NCBI GenBank assembly: GCA_036389035.1
Contig: DASVQQ010000018.1
Location: 1-64,000 of the forward strand
Origin: Jatrophihabitans sp.
Lineage (GTDB): Bacteria; Actinomycetota; Actinomycetes; Mycobacteriales; Jatrophihabitantaceae
Reading direction: 5' to 3'
Length of the DNA: 64,000 bases
Of this stretch, positions 1-8,666 are shown one piece after another. Numbering within the stretch: position 1 is the stretch's first letter; every line of letters begins with the position of its first letter. The position numbers were made by a program, and so were the translations under genes. A model generated the notes under the pieces. The model was not told where the DNA came from. It ran no database searches and saw nothing but the letters and a program-made list of their open reading frames with translations.

Positions 1-810
1 GCCCGGTTGTTCACGGTGCTGGCCGGCGGCTCACCCGCTGGCAGCGTCGAAGGGCCCGACCGCAGCCCCGAGGCGTCAGGCGGCAGCCCCGGCGCGTCAA
101 GCGGCAGCTCCAGCGCTTCAAGCGGCAGCTCCAGCGCGTCAGGCGGCCTGGCCGGACGCCGGCTGGCGCTCTGGCGCCCGGAGGCGATGACCGGGGACGT
201 CGCGGCGGTGTTCGCAGCGGTGGCCGACCTGCTGGCCGGCGCCGGCTGCCAGCTGAGCGAGACCCGGGCGGCGATGTCCGGCCCGTTCGAGGACGCCGAG
301 TTCCAGGCGCTGCTGGCGGAGTTCTCGGTGGAGTTGCCGGCCTACCTGCGCGGCCGTCCCGGTCCGCACCCGCGCGACTGGCCCGGGCTGCTGGCCTTCA
401 ACCGGGCTGATGAGAAGGAGCTGTCCCTGTTCTCCGACGAGATCTTCCAGTTCTGCGCGGAGCTGGCCGGCGGCGTGGAGTCCGAGGACTACCAGCGGTT
501 CCGGCGAACGGCTGACGAGGCCAGCGCGCAGGGACTGGCCGACGTGCTCGGGAACTGCGAGTTCGCCCTCGCGCCCACCAACTCCCCGGCCTGGCCGATC
601 GCCTACGGCGCGCAGGAGGACCACGGAATCCTGACGTCCTCGCTGTGCGCGGTGACCGGAGCTCCGTCGGTAAGCCTGCCGGCCGGCGTGGTGGGCGGGC
701 TGCCGGTCGGCGTCAGCGTGCTCGGCCGGCACGGCGAGGACGAGCGGTTGCTGGCCTTCGCGGCCGAGCTGCAGGCGGCGCTGCCAGCGCTGAGCTACCC
801 GCTGGACTGA
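1..810 (+). CDS. Amidase-signature family hydrolase, C-terminal part (5' end outside window)
   Basis: The reading frame is open at base 1, so this is the 3' part of a longer gene. The last 200 residues read like the C-terminal half of amidase-signature enzymes, which hydrolyse amide bonds with a Ser-cisSer-Lys triad. A stretch near residue 180 (APTNSPAWPIAYG), then VTGAPSVSLPAG and GGLPVGVSVLG, matches the conserved end of that family. The triad itself would lie upstream and is not visible. A Ser/Gly-rich segment (about residues 10-50) contains an in-frame 21-bp tandem duplication and interrupts the family fold. The substrate is unknown. Confidence 0.75.
   Translation, partial: ARLFTVLAGGSPAGSVEGPDRSPEASGGSPGASSGSSSASSGSSSASGGLAGRRLALWRPEAMTGDVAAVFAAVADLLAGAGCQLSETRAAMSGPFEDAEFQALLAEFSVELPAYLRGRPGPHPRDWPGLLAFNRADEKELSLFSDEIFQFCAELAGGVESEDYQRFRRTADEASAQGLADVLGNCEFALAPTNSPAWPIAYGAQEDHGILTSSLCAVTGAPSVSLPAGVVGGLPVGVSVLGRHGEDERLLAFAAELQAALPALSYPLD
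97..138 (+). repeat. In-frame 21-bp tandem duplication in the amidase gene
   Basis: Two 21-bp copies (97-117 and 118-138) differ only at the last base and encode Ser/Gly/Ala repeats. More degenerate copies precede them. The length is a multiple of 3, so the frame is kept. Confidence 0.85.
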
Positions 811-837
811 AGCCGAGCCGCTGAGTCCTGAGCCTGA

Positions 838-1950
838 TCAGATGCTGAGCGCGGCGTAGCCGGGCTTGATGGTGCCGTTGATGATCGCCAGCCGCTCGTC
901 GAACGGGATGAAGGAGCTCTTCATGGCGTTGACCGTCAGCCACTGCAGGTCCGACCAGGTGTAGCCGAAGGCCTCGGCCAGCAGGGTCATCTCGCGGGTC
1001 ATCGAGGTGCCGCTCATCAACCGGTTGTCGGTGTTCACCGTGACCCGGAAGTGCAGCCGTCGCAGCAGCCCGATCGGGTGCTCCTCGATCGAGGACACCG
1101 CCCCGGTCTGCAGGTTGGAGGACGGGCACATCTCCAGCGGGATCCGCTTGTCCCGGACGTACTGGGCCAGCCGGCCCATCTCGGCCGAGGTGACCTGCTG
1201 CTCCAGGCTCGACCCGGTCGACTTGATGTCGTCGATGATCCGGACGCCGTGCCCGAGCCGGTCTGCGCCGCACCACTGGATGGCCTCCCAGATCGAGGGC
1301 AGGCCGAACGCCTCACCGGCGTGGATGGTGAAGTGGAAGTTCTCCCGCCGCAGGTACTCGAAGGCGTCCAGGTGCCGGGTGGGCGGAAACCCTGCCTCGG
1401 CGCCGGCGATGTCGAAGCCCACCACGCCCCGGTCCCGGTAGGCCACCGCCAGCTCGGCGATCTCGCGCGAGCGGGCCGCGTGGCGCATCGCGGTCACCAG
1501 CGAGCCGATCCTGATGTACTGGCCCTTCTCCGAGGCGGCCTGCATGCCGTGCGCGAACCCCTCCAGGGTCGCGTCCATCACCTCGTCCAGGTTGAGGCCG
1601 TCGGTGACGTGCTGCTCCGGGGCCCACCTGACCTCGGCGTAGACCACGCCGTCCTCGGCCAGGTCCTGCGCGCACTCGCTGGCGACCCGGTGCAGGCCCT
1701 CACGGGTCTGCATGACCGCGACGGTGTGGTCGAAGGTCTCCAGGTAACGCACCAGCGAACCCGAGTTGGCCGACTCGATGAACCACTGGCCCAGCACCTC
1801 GGCATCCATGCTGGGCAACTTCTGGTAACCGATCCCGGCGGCCAGGTCGATGATGGTCTGCGGTCGCAGCCCGCCGTCGAGGTGGTCGTGCAGCAGCACC
1901 TTGGGAGCGGTCCGGATGGTCGTGGGATTCAGTTCGGCGGGCATGGCCAT
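838..1950 (-). CDS. add: Adenosine deaminase
   Basis: A 370-residue protein of usual family length. It deaminates (deoxy)adenosine to inosine in purine salvage, in the cytosol. Visible motifs are the zinc-binding HDHLDGG (His21, His23), the catalytic HAGEA (His210, Glu213), RLGHG (His234) and TDN (Asp308). The ATG start is followed two codons later by a second ATG, so the exact start is slightly uncertain. It is transcribed divergently from the aminopeptidase P gene, 64 bp away. The family also contains adenine deaminases and aminofutalosine deaminases, but the motif set and length fit Add best. Confidence 0.93.
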   Translation of the reverse strand: MAMPAELNPTTIRTAPKVLLHDHLDGGLRPQTIIDLAAGIGYQKLPSMDAEVLGQWFIESANSGSLVRYLETFDHTVAVMQTREGLHRVASECAQDLAEDGVVYAEVRWAPEQHVTDGLNLDEVMDATLEGFAHGMQAASEKGQYIRIGSLVTAMRHAARSREIAELAVAYRDRGVVGFDIAGAEAGFPPTRHLDAFEYLRRENFHFTIHAGEAFGLPSIWEAIQWCGADRLGHGVRIIDDIKSTGSSLEQQVTSAEMGRLAQYVRDKRIPLEMCPSSNLQTGAVSSIEEHPIGLLRRLHFRVTVNTDNRLMSGTSMTREMTLLAEAFGYTWSDLQWLTVNAMKSSFIPFDERLAIINGTIKPGYAALSI

Positions 1951-2001
1951 ACGCTAGTCGCACGGAGGAAACACCGTCGGCCGTGATTGCTCGTCCGGGC
2001 C

Positions 2002-2007
2002 TAGACT
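2002..2007 (+). promoter_or_regulatory. -10 element of probable leaderless promoter (aminopeptidase P gene)
   Basis: TAGACT ends 7 nt before the ATG at 2015 and no Shine-Dalgarno is present, which is the usual spacing for leaderless actinobacterial mRNAs. No clear -35 is visible. Confidence 0.5.
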
Positions 2008-2014
2008 CACAGCC

Positions 2015-3580
2015 ATGACCGTTGAGACTTCATCGTCGGCGCCTTCCGAGACCGCCGGGTCGGCCGCTGAGCCCACTCCCGAGACCGCCGCTGACGCGAT
2101 CGAGGGCTCCAGCTCCCACGACATCCCGCTGTCGGCCGAGCTGGCCAAGACGATGGCCGAGAACTGGGACCCGGCGCCGTTGATGCCGCACCCCGCCAGC
2201 CCGACCGGCACGCCGTCGGCAGGCGCGGCCACCTTCGCCCGCAACCGGGCGGCACTGTCGGCGGCGTTCGGCGGCCAGCTGGTGGTCGTCCCCGCCGGAG
2301 TGCCCAAGGTCCGGGCCTATGACACCCATTACAGCTTTCGGGCCTGGTCGGGCTTCACCTGGTTGACCGGCGAGACGATCGAGGGGGCAGTGCTGGTGCT
2401 CGCCCCGGCCGGCGCCGGCCCGGACTCCGGCCACACCGCGGTGCTGTACCTGCGCGAGTACGAGGGCCCTGGCCAGCCGGGTTACTTCACCAACCGGTTC
2501 TACGGCGCGCTCTGGGTGGGCAACGTGCCCACGGTCACCGACACCGCCACGGTGCTCGGCGTCTCGACCCGGCCGCTGTCCGAGCTGGCCCGCGACCTGC
2601 AGGTCCACCGCGGCCGGCCGGTGCTGGCTCCGCGCGGGGTCGACCCGAGCGTGGACGCGCTGCTGCCCACTGCCGAGCTGGGCCGGCTCCACGAGGTCAT
2701 CGACGAGCTCCGGCTCGTCAAGGACGACTGGGAGATCAGCCAGCTGCAGGCCGCCTGCGACGCGACCGCGCGCGGTTTCGCCGACGTGGCGGCCGAGTTG
2801 CCCGGCGTGCTGGCCCGCGGCGGGCGTCGCGGCGAGCGCTGGCTCGAGGGCACCTTCTGGCGGCGAGCCCGGTACGAGGGCAACGAGGTCGGTTACAGCT
2901 CGATCGTCGGCGCCGGCCAGCACGCCACCACGCTGCACTGGTGGCGAAACGACGGCGACCTGGCCGAGGGCCAGTTGCTGCTGGCCGACATGGGGGTCGA
3001 GGTCGACTCGCTGTTCACCGCCGACGTGACCCGCACCCTGCCGGTGAACGGCGCCTGGACCGACACCCAGCGCAAGCTCTACAACGCGGTGCTCGAATCG
3101 CAGGAGGCCGGCATCGCCGAGGTCAAGGCCGGAGCGGACTTCCTCGCCGCCAACCGGGCCGCGATGTGGGTGCTGGCCGATCACCTGCACTCCTGGGGGG
3201 TGCTGCCGGTGACCGCGGACGTCTCGTGCGCCGCCGACCCCGAGGCGCCGGGCGCGGGCCTGCACCGCCGCTACACGCTGCACGCCGTCAGCCACATGCT
3301 CGGCATCGACGTGCACGACTGCGCCCAGGCCAGGGCAGAGCTCAACCGGGACGGCCCGCTCGGCGCCGGCTACGTCCTCACCGTCGAACCCGGCCTGTAC
3401 TTCCAGCCCAATGACCTGACCGTGCCGGCCGAGTGGCGTGGCATCGGGATCCGGATCGAGGACGACATCCTGGTCACCGACGGGGCTCCGGTGAACCTGT
3501 CCGGCGGGCTGCCCCGCCAGCCTGACGAGGTCACCGCCTGGATGCGCGACGTCCAGTCACGCCCGGAGCGGCAGCCCTGA
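2015..3580 (+). CDS. pepP: Xaa-Pro aminopeptidase (aminopeptidase P, M24B)
   Basis: A 521-residue metallopeptidase that removes an N-terminal residue followed by proline. The N-terminal creatinase-like domain spans about residues 65-230 and the pita-bread catalytic domain about 240-490. Expected metal ligands are Asp325, Asp337 (ADVTRT), His427 (HAVSHMLGIDVHD), Glu458 (TVEPGLYF) and Glu482 (GIRIEDD). The first 45 residues are an acidic, Ser/Thr/Ala-rich extension typical of actinobacterial members. The start is supported by the -10 box 7 nt upstream. It is followed closely by arfB on the same strand. Confidence 0.92.
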   Translation: MTVETSSSAPSETAGSAAEPTPETAADAIEGSSSHDIPLSAELAKTMAENWDPAPLMPHPASPTGTPSAGAATFARNRAALSAAFGGQLVVVPAGVPKVRAYDTHYSFRAWSGFTWLTGETIEGAVLVLAPAGAGPDSGHTAVLYLREYEGPGQPGYFTNRFYGALWVGNVPTVTDTATVLGVSTRPLSELARDLQVHRGRPVLAPRGVDPSVDALLPTAELGRLHEVIDELRLVKDDWEISQLQAACDATARGFADVAAELPGVLARGGRRGERWLEGTFWRRARYEGNEVGYSSIVGAGQHATTLHWWRNDGDLAEGQLLLADMGVEVDSLFTADVTRTLPVNGAWTDTQRKLYNAVLESQEAGIAEVKAGADFLAANRAAMWVLADHLHSWGVLPVTADVSCAADPEAPGAGLHRRYTLHAVSHMLGIDVHDCAQARAELNRDGPLGAGYVLTVEPGLYFQPNDLTVPAEWRGIGIRIEDDILVTDGAPVNLSGGLPRQPDEVTAWMRDVQSRPERQP

Positions 3581-3618
3581 CCCGGCCCGCGCCGGCCTAG
3601 CGACAACCCGACGACGAC

Positions 3619-4077
3619 GTGGCAGCCTCGGGCGACCTGGTGGTGCCGGCCGGCCGAGGCGTGCCGGGCGGGCTGACGGTTCCCGCGACCGAGCTGACCG
3701 AGCGGTTCTCGCGCTCGTCCGGGCCAGGTGGCCAGGGGGTCAACACCACCGACAGCCAGGTCGAGCTGCGCTATGACGTCCTGCGTTCAAGCGCGCTGAC
3801 CGAGTTGCAGCGGTCCCGGGCCCTGGAACACCTGGCGCCCCGGTTGGTGGACGGCGTGCTGACCATCACCGCGTCCGAGCATCGCTCTCAGCTGCAGAAC
3901 CGGCTCGCCGCGCGGGCCCGGCTGGTGACCTACCTCAGCCAGGCGCTGATTCCCCCGCCGCCGCCCCGGCGAGCCACCCGGCCCTCCCGCGGCGCCAAGC
4001 AACGGCGGCTGGACGTCAAGAAACAACGGAGCCATATCAAGGCCGGCCGGGCCCGGGTGCGGGGACGCGAGGACTGA
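3619..4077 (+). CDS. arfB: Alternative ribosome-rescue peptidyl-tRNA hydrolase ArfB/YaeJ
   Basis: A small RF1/RF2-domain protein (152 residues) with the GGQ catalytic loop in SGPGGQGVNTTDS near residue 37. It has the basic C-terminal tail (about residues 125-150, rich in Arg/Lys) that inserts into the empty mRNA channel of stalled ribosomes. It releases the peptide from non-stop complexes. There is no codon-recognition domain, which separates it from RF1/RF2. The start is GTG; an Arg/Ala-rich upstream sequence has no strong Shine-Dalgarno, so the start is moderately certain. It lies 38 nt after the aminopeptidase P stop and is probably co-transcribed with it. Confidence 0.9.
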   Translation: MAASGDLVVPAGRGVPGGLTVPATELTERFSRSSGPGGQGVNTTDSQVELRYDVLRSSALTELQRSRALEHLAPRLVDGVLTITASEHRSQLQNRLAARARLVTYLSQALIPPPPPRRATRPSRGAKQRRLDVKKQRSHIKAGRARVRGRED

Positions 4078-4201
4078 CCCGGCCCAGCCGGGCAGAGGTC
4101 TACCGATCGCCGACGCTCGATTTCTGCCACAACGCCAGACACCGCCTCGGCGCCCGTGGGATGCTGCACGCGCGTCCGATTCGGGTTGAAAGGGCTGGTT
4201 G

Positions 4202-5050
4202 ATGCGGCAGCACAGTGTTCAGTCCACCCGCGCCCGGCTGCGGCCGCGGGACAGCGAGGAGGACGTGGAGCACTCCGGCGCAGAAGCGCCGGTGATGAGG
4301 ATGACGCCGGTCGCGGGGCTGGCGGTGGGACGTCCCGCTGTAGAGCCGGGCCAGCCGACGCTCCGGCGCACCCTGGTTGACAACTCCGGCCCCGTGCAGG
4401 CGAACATCACCACCGAAGCGCAGTTGCAGAACTATCCGTGGTGGAACTCCCTCACCGACCCCCAACAGACGTATCTGGTGGCACGACTGGACGCCGAGCT
4501 CGGCCCGTTCGACCTGCACCAGAGCCTTGCCGGTGTGCCCCGGCGTGCCGTGACCGGCGGCATGGATCTCATCAACCCGCAGAGTTGGCAGTTGATCCAG
4601 CAGCTGGTCGACCAGTACGCCGATGTGGTGTGCGCCGACCCGGTGCTGAACGTCCAGCTGACCACGTTCCTGAAGCAGAAGAAGGGTCTGGACTTCAGCA
4701 ATGTGCGCCAGCTGCTTCAGAACGCGGCTCCCGCCGCTCGCAACGCTGACATCTTCATCATCCACCCCGGGCCCTGGATCTATACGGCCAACACCTTGCA
4801 CCACGATCTGCGGGCCGTCATGACTCCGGGATGTGTGGCCTACGTCCTCACCGACAACGAGAACAGCAGCGGCCAGGCGGCCACTCTGGTCCAGGGTCTC
4901 GCCCAACTGGGTGGCTTCACCGTGACGGTCCAGGACCTCGTGCCCGACCCGGAGGGGATGGTGGACCTGGCGACCGGGCCCCAGAACGGCGCGCTCAAGA
5001 TCAAGCCGTATCACCAGGGTGGGTTCAAACTGATCCGCATCGCCGCCTGA
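4202..5050 (+). CDS. Unrecognised 282-residue protein with unstructured N-terminus
   Basis: I do not recognise this family. The ATG at 4202 is preferred over the TTG just before it because AAAGGG lies 7 nt upstream. Residues 1-70 are Arg/Pro/Glu-rich, without a signal peptide or membrane segment, and end in a basic LRRTL stretch. Residues 75-155 look helical. The last 110 residues alternate hydrophobic strands and helices (ADIFIIHPG, GCVAYVLTDNE, GFTVTVQDLVPDPEG, GGFKLIRIAA), suggesting an alpha/beta domain. The N-terminus resembles the disordered starts of proteins near extracellular contractile injection systems, but no such system is in view. It interrupts an otherwise conserved neighbourhood. 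Confidence 0.7.
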   Translation: MRQHSVQSTRARLRPRDSEEDVEHSGAEAPVMRMTPVAGLAVGRPAVEPGQPTLRRTLVDNSGPVQANITTEAQLQNYPWWNSLTDPQQTYLVARLDAELGPFDLHQSLAGVPRRAVTGGMDLINPQSWQLIQQLVDQYADVVCADPVLNVQLTTFLKQKKGLDFSNVRQLLQNAAPAARNADIFIIHPGPWIYTANTLHHDLRAVMTPGCVAYVLTDNENSSGQAATLVQGLAQLGGFTVTVQDLVPDPEGMVDLATGPQNGALKIKPYHQGGFKLIRIAA

Positions 5051-5067
5051 GACCAGCGCGACAACCG

Positions 5068-5394
5068 TCAGGCAGGCCGCCCGGGCCGCGGTGGCTCAGG
5101 TTGGTCGGACGGGCTCGGCGAGGGCGATGCGGCCGGAACGTCCTGGCCTGCGGTGTCGTTGCCAGTGGCGTTCGAAGAGCCCGTGCTGGCAGCGGCGTTG
5201 GTCATCCCGTTCGCGCCCCCGCCGTCCGTGCCGGCGCCGTATCCGGGGAACCGCTCCGGCAGCCGGCGGAGCCGGCTCGACATCGAGCGGTACAGCAGGT
5301 ACACCGCGACGATCAGCAGCAGCATCACGAACAGCCCGATCGGGCTGCCCTTGCCGGTGTCCGAGGCGGCCAGCACCGCCGTGCCGGGGCTCAT
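5068..5394 (-). CDS. Small membrane protein downstream of mca (Rv1083-like by position)
   Basis: A 108-residue protein whose ATG overlaps the mca stop codon (ATGA), so the two are probably translated together. It has one hydrophobic segment (about residues 18-38, IGLFVMLLLIVAVYLLY), then a basic patch (SRLRRLPERFPG) and a low-complexity Gly/Ser/Pro tail. M. tuberculosis has a small uncharacterised protein (Rv1083) in the same place after mca (Rv1082), and this is likely its counterpart. The function is unknown. It is probably a single-pass membrane protein with a cytoplasmic tail. Confidence 0.8.
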   Translation of the reverse strand: MSPGTAVLAASDTGKGSPIGLFVMLLLIVAVYLLYRSMSSRLRRLPERFPGYGAGTDGGGANGMTNAAASTGSSNATGNDTAGQDVPAASPSPSPSDQPEPPRPGRPA

Positions 5395-6443
5395 GTGACG
5401 CGCGCCTTCTCCCGAATGCCGGCGAACAGGTCGTCCTCCGGGATCTCGGTGTCCACCAGCGAGCGGGCCAGCTCGAACTGCTCCCACGGAAAGACCTCGC
5501 GCTGGACGTCCAGCGGCACCTTGAAGAACCAGCCCTGCGGATCGACCTGGGTGGCGTGCGCCAGCAACGCGGCGTCCCGGCGGTCGAAGTGGTCGGCGCA
5601 GTAGACGCTGGTGGTCACCTTCGGCGCTCGCATGCTGGCCGCCCGCTCCTCCCAGTTCGCCAGCCATTCCTGGTAGGGCGACTCGATGCCGCGCTCGACC
5701 AGCGCGTTGTGGAAGGCCTCCACCCGCTCGCGGGTGAACGTGACGTCGTAGTACAGCTTGAGCGGCTGCCAGGGCTCTCCGGCGTCGGGGAACGCCTCGG
5801 GGTCACCGGCCGCCTCGAAGGCCGCCACCGAGATCTCATGGCAGCGGATGTGGTCGGGGTGCGGGTAGCCGCCGTTCTCGTTGTAGGTGGTCACCACGTG
5901 CGGCCGGAACCGGCGGATGACCTCGACCAGCGCCCGGGTGGGTTCTTCCAGCGGCACCACGGCGAAGCAGCCCTCAGGCAGCGGGGGCAGGGGGTCGCCT
6001 TCGGGCAGGCCGGAGTCCACGAAACCCAGCCAGTGATGCTGGAAGCCCAGCACCCGCTGGGCTTGGGCCATCTCGGCCTGGCGGATCTCGCGGATGTTCT
6101 CCTCGATCTCGGGGCGGCCCTTGAGCGCGGGGTTGAGCACGTCGCCACGCTCACCGCCGGTGCAGCTGACCACCAGCACCCCGGCGCCTTCGTCGACGTA
6201 GCGGGCCATGGTGGCCGCGCCCTTGCTCGACTCGTCGTCAGGGTGCGCGTGCACGCACATCAGCCGTAGCTGCTCCCCCGAGTCGGCAATGGCCGCCTCG
6301 GAGGCCGCGTCGCCAGCTGAGTTCGGCCCGGTGGCTGACGGTCCTGGTATCACGGGAGGATCACGGTAAACAGAAGTATCGGGCACCCTGCCATTGTTCC
6401 CGATGAGCCTGAGGACCCCCACTCTCGGGGGGTTGGGCAGCAC
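5391..6443 (-). CDS. mca: Mycothiol S-conjugate amidase
   Basis: A zinc hydrolase of the MshB/Mca/LmbE fold that cleaves mycothiol conjugates to a mercapturic acid plus glucosaminyl-inositol, as part of detoxification. It shows the AHPDDE metal motif (residues 66-71) and the later HPDHIRCHE motif. The family starts only a few residues before that motif, so the first 50 residues given here are probably not all real. An in-frame GTG at 6351-6353 would give 320 residues, but no good Shine-Dalgarno decides. A mycothiol enzyme confirms an actinobacterial source. It is divergent from greA. Confidence 0.9.
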   Translation of the reverse strand: MLPNPPRVGVLRLIGNNGRVPDTSVYRDPPVIPGPSATGPNSAGDAASEAAIADSGEQLRLMCVHAHPDDESSKGAATMARYVDEGAGVLVVSCTGGERGDVLNPALKGRPEIEENIREIRQAEMAQAQRVLGFQHHWLGFVDSGLPEGDPLPPLPEGCFAVVPLEEPTRALVEVIRRFRPHVVTTYNENGGYPHPDHIRCHEISVAAFEAAGDPEAFPDAGEPWQPLKLYYDVTFTRERVEAFHNALVERGIESPYQEWLANWEERAASMRAPKVTTSVYCADHFDRRDAALLAHATQVDPQGWFFKVPLDVQREVFPWEQFELARSLVDTEIPEDDLFAGIREKARVT

Positions 6444-6513
6444 TGGGAGCCGCCGAGCGGGGGCGCTGGCGCGTCGGCGGTCGATTTCGCGGAACCCCGG
6501 GCGCCGGTGTTAC

Positions 6514-6523
6514 GTTCTAGAAC
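6514..6523. promoter_or_regulatory. Perfect palindrome GTTCTAGAAC between mca and greA
   Basis: A 10-bp perfect inverted repeat in the divergent mca-greA intergenic region, next to a TACGTT that could be a greA -10 element. It could be an operator; function unproven. Confidence 0.3.
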
Positions 6524-6591
6524 TTCAGGCAAAACCGCCCGCACCTTGGACCGGCGCCACTCTGGCCGGCGCAGCATTTGGGAGTCACACC

Positions 6592-7092
6592 GTGAGCACC
6601 GATACCTCCTCGACCAGCTGGCTTACCCAAGAAGCCTATGACCGCCTGTCGAAGGAGCTCCAGGACCTGATCTCCAACCGGCCGGCGATGGCCCAGGAGA
6701 TCAACGCCCGCCGTGAAGAGGGCGATCTGAAGGAGAACGGCGGCTACCACGCGGCTCGTGAGGAACAGGGCAAGCAGGAGGGCCGGATCCTGCAGCTCAC
6801 CAAGTTGCTGCGCGAGGCCAAGGTCGGCGAGGCGCCCACCAGCGAAGGCACCGCCGGCCCGGGCATGGTGGTCACCGTCCGGTTCGGCGACGTCGGCGAC
6901 GACGAGGTCGAGACGTTCCTGATCGGCTCCCGCGAGGAGGCCGGCACCACCGACCTGGACGTGTACTCCTCCGCCTCACCGCTGGGTCAGGCGCTGACCG
7001 GCGCCAAGGAGGGCGACGAGGTGTCCTACTCCACGCCCACCGGCAAGACGCTGACGGTGACCCTGCTGACCGCCAAGCCCTACCGCGGCTGA
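6592..7092 (+). CDS. greA: Transcription elongation factor GreA
   Basis: A 166-residue cytosolic factor that stimulates cleavage of backtracked RNA by RNA polymerase. The N-terminal coiled coil (residues 5-80) carries the family signature with the acidic tip ([19 protein letters not shown]). The C-terminal FKBP-like domain covers about 85-160 and ends in the conserved [16 protein letters not shown] block. The GTG start is chosen because GGGAG lies 8 nt upstream and the protein then has the usual family length. A longer open frame to 6394 has no family support. M. tuberculosis also has greA divergent from the mca locus. Confidence 0.95.
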   Translation: MSTDTSSTSWLTQEAYDRLSKELQDLISNRPAMAQEINARREEGDLKENGGYHAAREEQGKQEGRILQLTKLLREAKVGEAPTSEGTAGPGMVVTVRFGDVGDDEVETFLIGSREEAGTTDLDVYSSASPLGQALTGAKEGDEVSYSTPTGKTLTVTLLTAKPYRG

Positions 7093-7096
7093 CCGC

Positions 7097-7135
7097 GAAC
7101 CGGGCGCGGCCGACCGGGAACCGGGCGCGGCCGAC
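7097..7135. repeat. 18-bp direct repeat after greA
   Basis: Two identical 18-bp copies (7097-7114 and 7118-7135, period 21) lie in the greA-chelatase gap. This is one of several short duplications at gene ends in this window. Confidence 0.75.
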
Positions 7136-7159
7136 GTAGCCGAAACCTGGTTGGCGACG

Positions 7160-7165
7160 TAGCGT
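7160..7165 (+). promoter_or_regulatory. -10 element of probable leaderless promoter (chelatase-like gene)
   Basis: TAGCGT ends 6 nt before the GTG at 7172; no Shine-Dalgarno is present. Confidence 0.45.
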
Positions 7166-7171
7166 CGAACG

Positions 7172-8623
7172 GTGACTACAGCACCGGAGACCACCACCCT
7201 GGGTGAGCTGCGCGCCTCCGGGCACGTGCACCGGGTCGTCAAGGCCGAGATCCGGCAGAACCTCATCGCCCGGTTGGCGGCCGGCTTGCCGAGCCTGCCG
7301 GGGATCGTGGGCTTCGACGACACGGTGGTGCCCGAGGTCGAGCGCGCGCTGCTGGCCGGCCACGACCTGGTGCTGCTGGGCGAGCGCGGCCAGGGCAAGA
7401 CCCGGCTGATCCGGACGTTGACCGGGCTGCTCGACGAGTGGACGCCGGTGATCGCCGGCTCGGAGCTCAACGAGCACCCCTACGCCCCGATCACCCCGGC
7501 CTCCCGCCGGCTGGCGGCCACGCTCGGCGACGAGCTGCCGGTCACCTGGAAGCACCGCAGCGAGCGCTACGGCGAGAAGCTGGCGACCCCGGACACCTCG
7601 GTCGGTGACCTGATCGGCGACGTCGACCCGATCAAGGTGGCCGAGGGCCGCTCGCTCGGTGACCCCGAGACGGTGCATTACGGCCTGGTGCCGCGCACCA
7701 ACCGCGGCATCTTCGCGGTGAACGAGCTGCCCGACCTGGCCGAGCGAATCCAGGTCGCGATGCTCAACGTGCTCGAAGAGCGTGACATCCAGGTGCGCGG
7801 CTACCAGTTGCGGCTGCCGTTGGACCTGTTGCTGGTCGCCAGCGCCAACCCCGAGGACTACACCAACCGCGGCCGCATCATCACCCCGCTCAAGGACCGC
7901 TTCGGCGCCGAGATCCGTACCCACTACCCCATCGACCTCGGCGACGAGCTACAGCTGATCGCCCAGGAAGCCGCGGTGCTCTGGGAGGACGGCGACCAGC
8001 ACGGCGGCGAGGCCACCTCCCACGGCGCCCCGCTGGTCCCCTCGCACCTGCTGGAGGTGGTGGCCCGGTTCGCCCGCAACGTCCGCGACGCCCCGCAGGT
8101 CGATCAGCGCTCCGGGGTCTCGGCCCGGTTCGCGATCGCCGCGGTCGAGACGGTGGCCGCCTCAGCCGTCCGGCGGGCGGCTATCAACGGCGAACCGGTC
8201 GCGGTCGCCCGGATCTCGGACCTGCCGGCGATCGTGCCGGCCTCCCGCGGCAAGGTCGAGTTCGAGGACACCGACGAGGGACGCGAGTTCGAGGTGCTGG
8301 AGCACCTGCTGCGCAGGGCCATCGCCGAGACCGGCCGGGCCAGGCTGGCCGGACTGGACCTGCGGCCGCTGCAGCAGAAGTTCGACTCCGGACTGCTGGT
8401 GGAGTCCGGCGACACCGTGTCGGCGGACAAGCTGCTGGAACAGCTGGGCACCATCCCCGGGCTGGCGGCGCTGCTTGAGCGGCTCGAGCCCGACAGTGTG
8501 CACGAAGGGCCGGCCACCGTCGGAATCGCCGCCGCGGCCGTCGAATTCGCCCTGGAAGGGCTGTACCTGAACAAGCGGCTGGCCAAGGAATCGGCCGGCA
8601 ACCGCACCGTGTACGGCGCATGA
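7172..8623 (+). CDS. Magnesium-chelatase-I-like AAA+ ATPase
   Basis: A 483-residue ATPase of the BchI/MoxR clade. It has Walker A GERGQGKTR (about residues 70-78), a Walker B/sensor region with NRGIFAVNELPDLAERIQVAMLNVLEERD (about 178-206, cited in parts) and the family's SANPEDYTNRGRI. Such ATPases pair with a VWA-domain partner and remodel or insert metal into a client; the client here is unknown. M. tuberculosis Rv0958 and Rv0959 are the likely equivalents. The start is GTG with a leaderless-type promoter. The next gene is linked through a relay of mini-ORFs. Confidence 0.88.
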   Translation: MTTAPETTTLGELRASGHVHRVVKAEIRQNLIARLAAGLPSLPGIVGFDDTVVPEVERALLAGHDLVLLGERGQGKTRLIRTLTGLLDEWTPVIAGSELNEHPYAPITPASRRLAATLGDELPVTWKHRSERYGEKLATPDTSVGDLIGDVDPIKVAEGRSLGDPETVHYGLVPRTNRGIFAVNELPDLAERIQVAMLNVLEERDIQVRGYQLRLPLDLLLVASANPEDYTNRGRIITPLKDRFGAEIRTHYPIDLGDELQLIAQEAAVLWEDGDQHGGEATSHGAPLVPSHLLEVVARFARNVRDAPQVDQRSGVSARFAIAAVETVAASAVRRAAINGEPVAVARISDLPAIVPASRGKVEFEDTDEGREFEVLEHLLRRAIAETGRARLAGLDLRPLQQKFDSGLLVESGDTVSADKLLEQLGTIPGLAALLERLEPDSVHEGPATVGIAAAAVEFALEGLYLNKRLAKESAGNRTVYGA

Positions 8624-8666
8624 GCGAGTAACCGACATGAGCGAGCATCGAGTGAGCGCCCCATGA
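8620..8666 (+). repeat. Stop-start relay sequence (MSEHR-type repeat remnant) between AAA+ and VWA genes
   Basis: The chelatase stop overlaps an ATG (8620). That frame ends after three codons. A second ATG at 8637 opens a 9-codon mini-ORF (MSEHRVSAP) whose TGA (8664-8666) overlaps the ATG of the VWA gene at 8663. The MSEH/SER coding sequence belongs to the same family as the repeats at 19227 and 56283. Confidence 0.7.

Noticed and set aside
6394..6591. Longer greA reading frame with a 66-residue extension
   Set aside because: GreA homologues start at the GTG at 6592, which has a GGGAG RBS; the extension would cover the divergent promoter.
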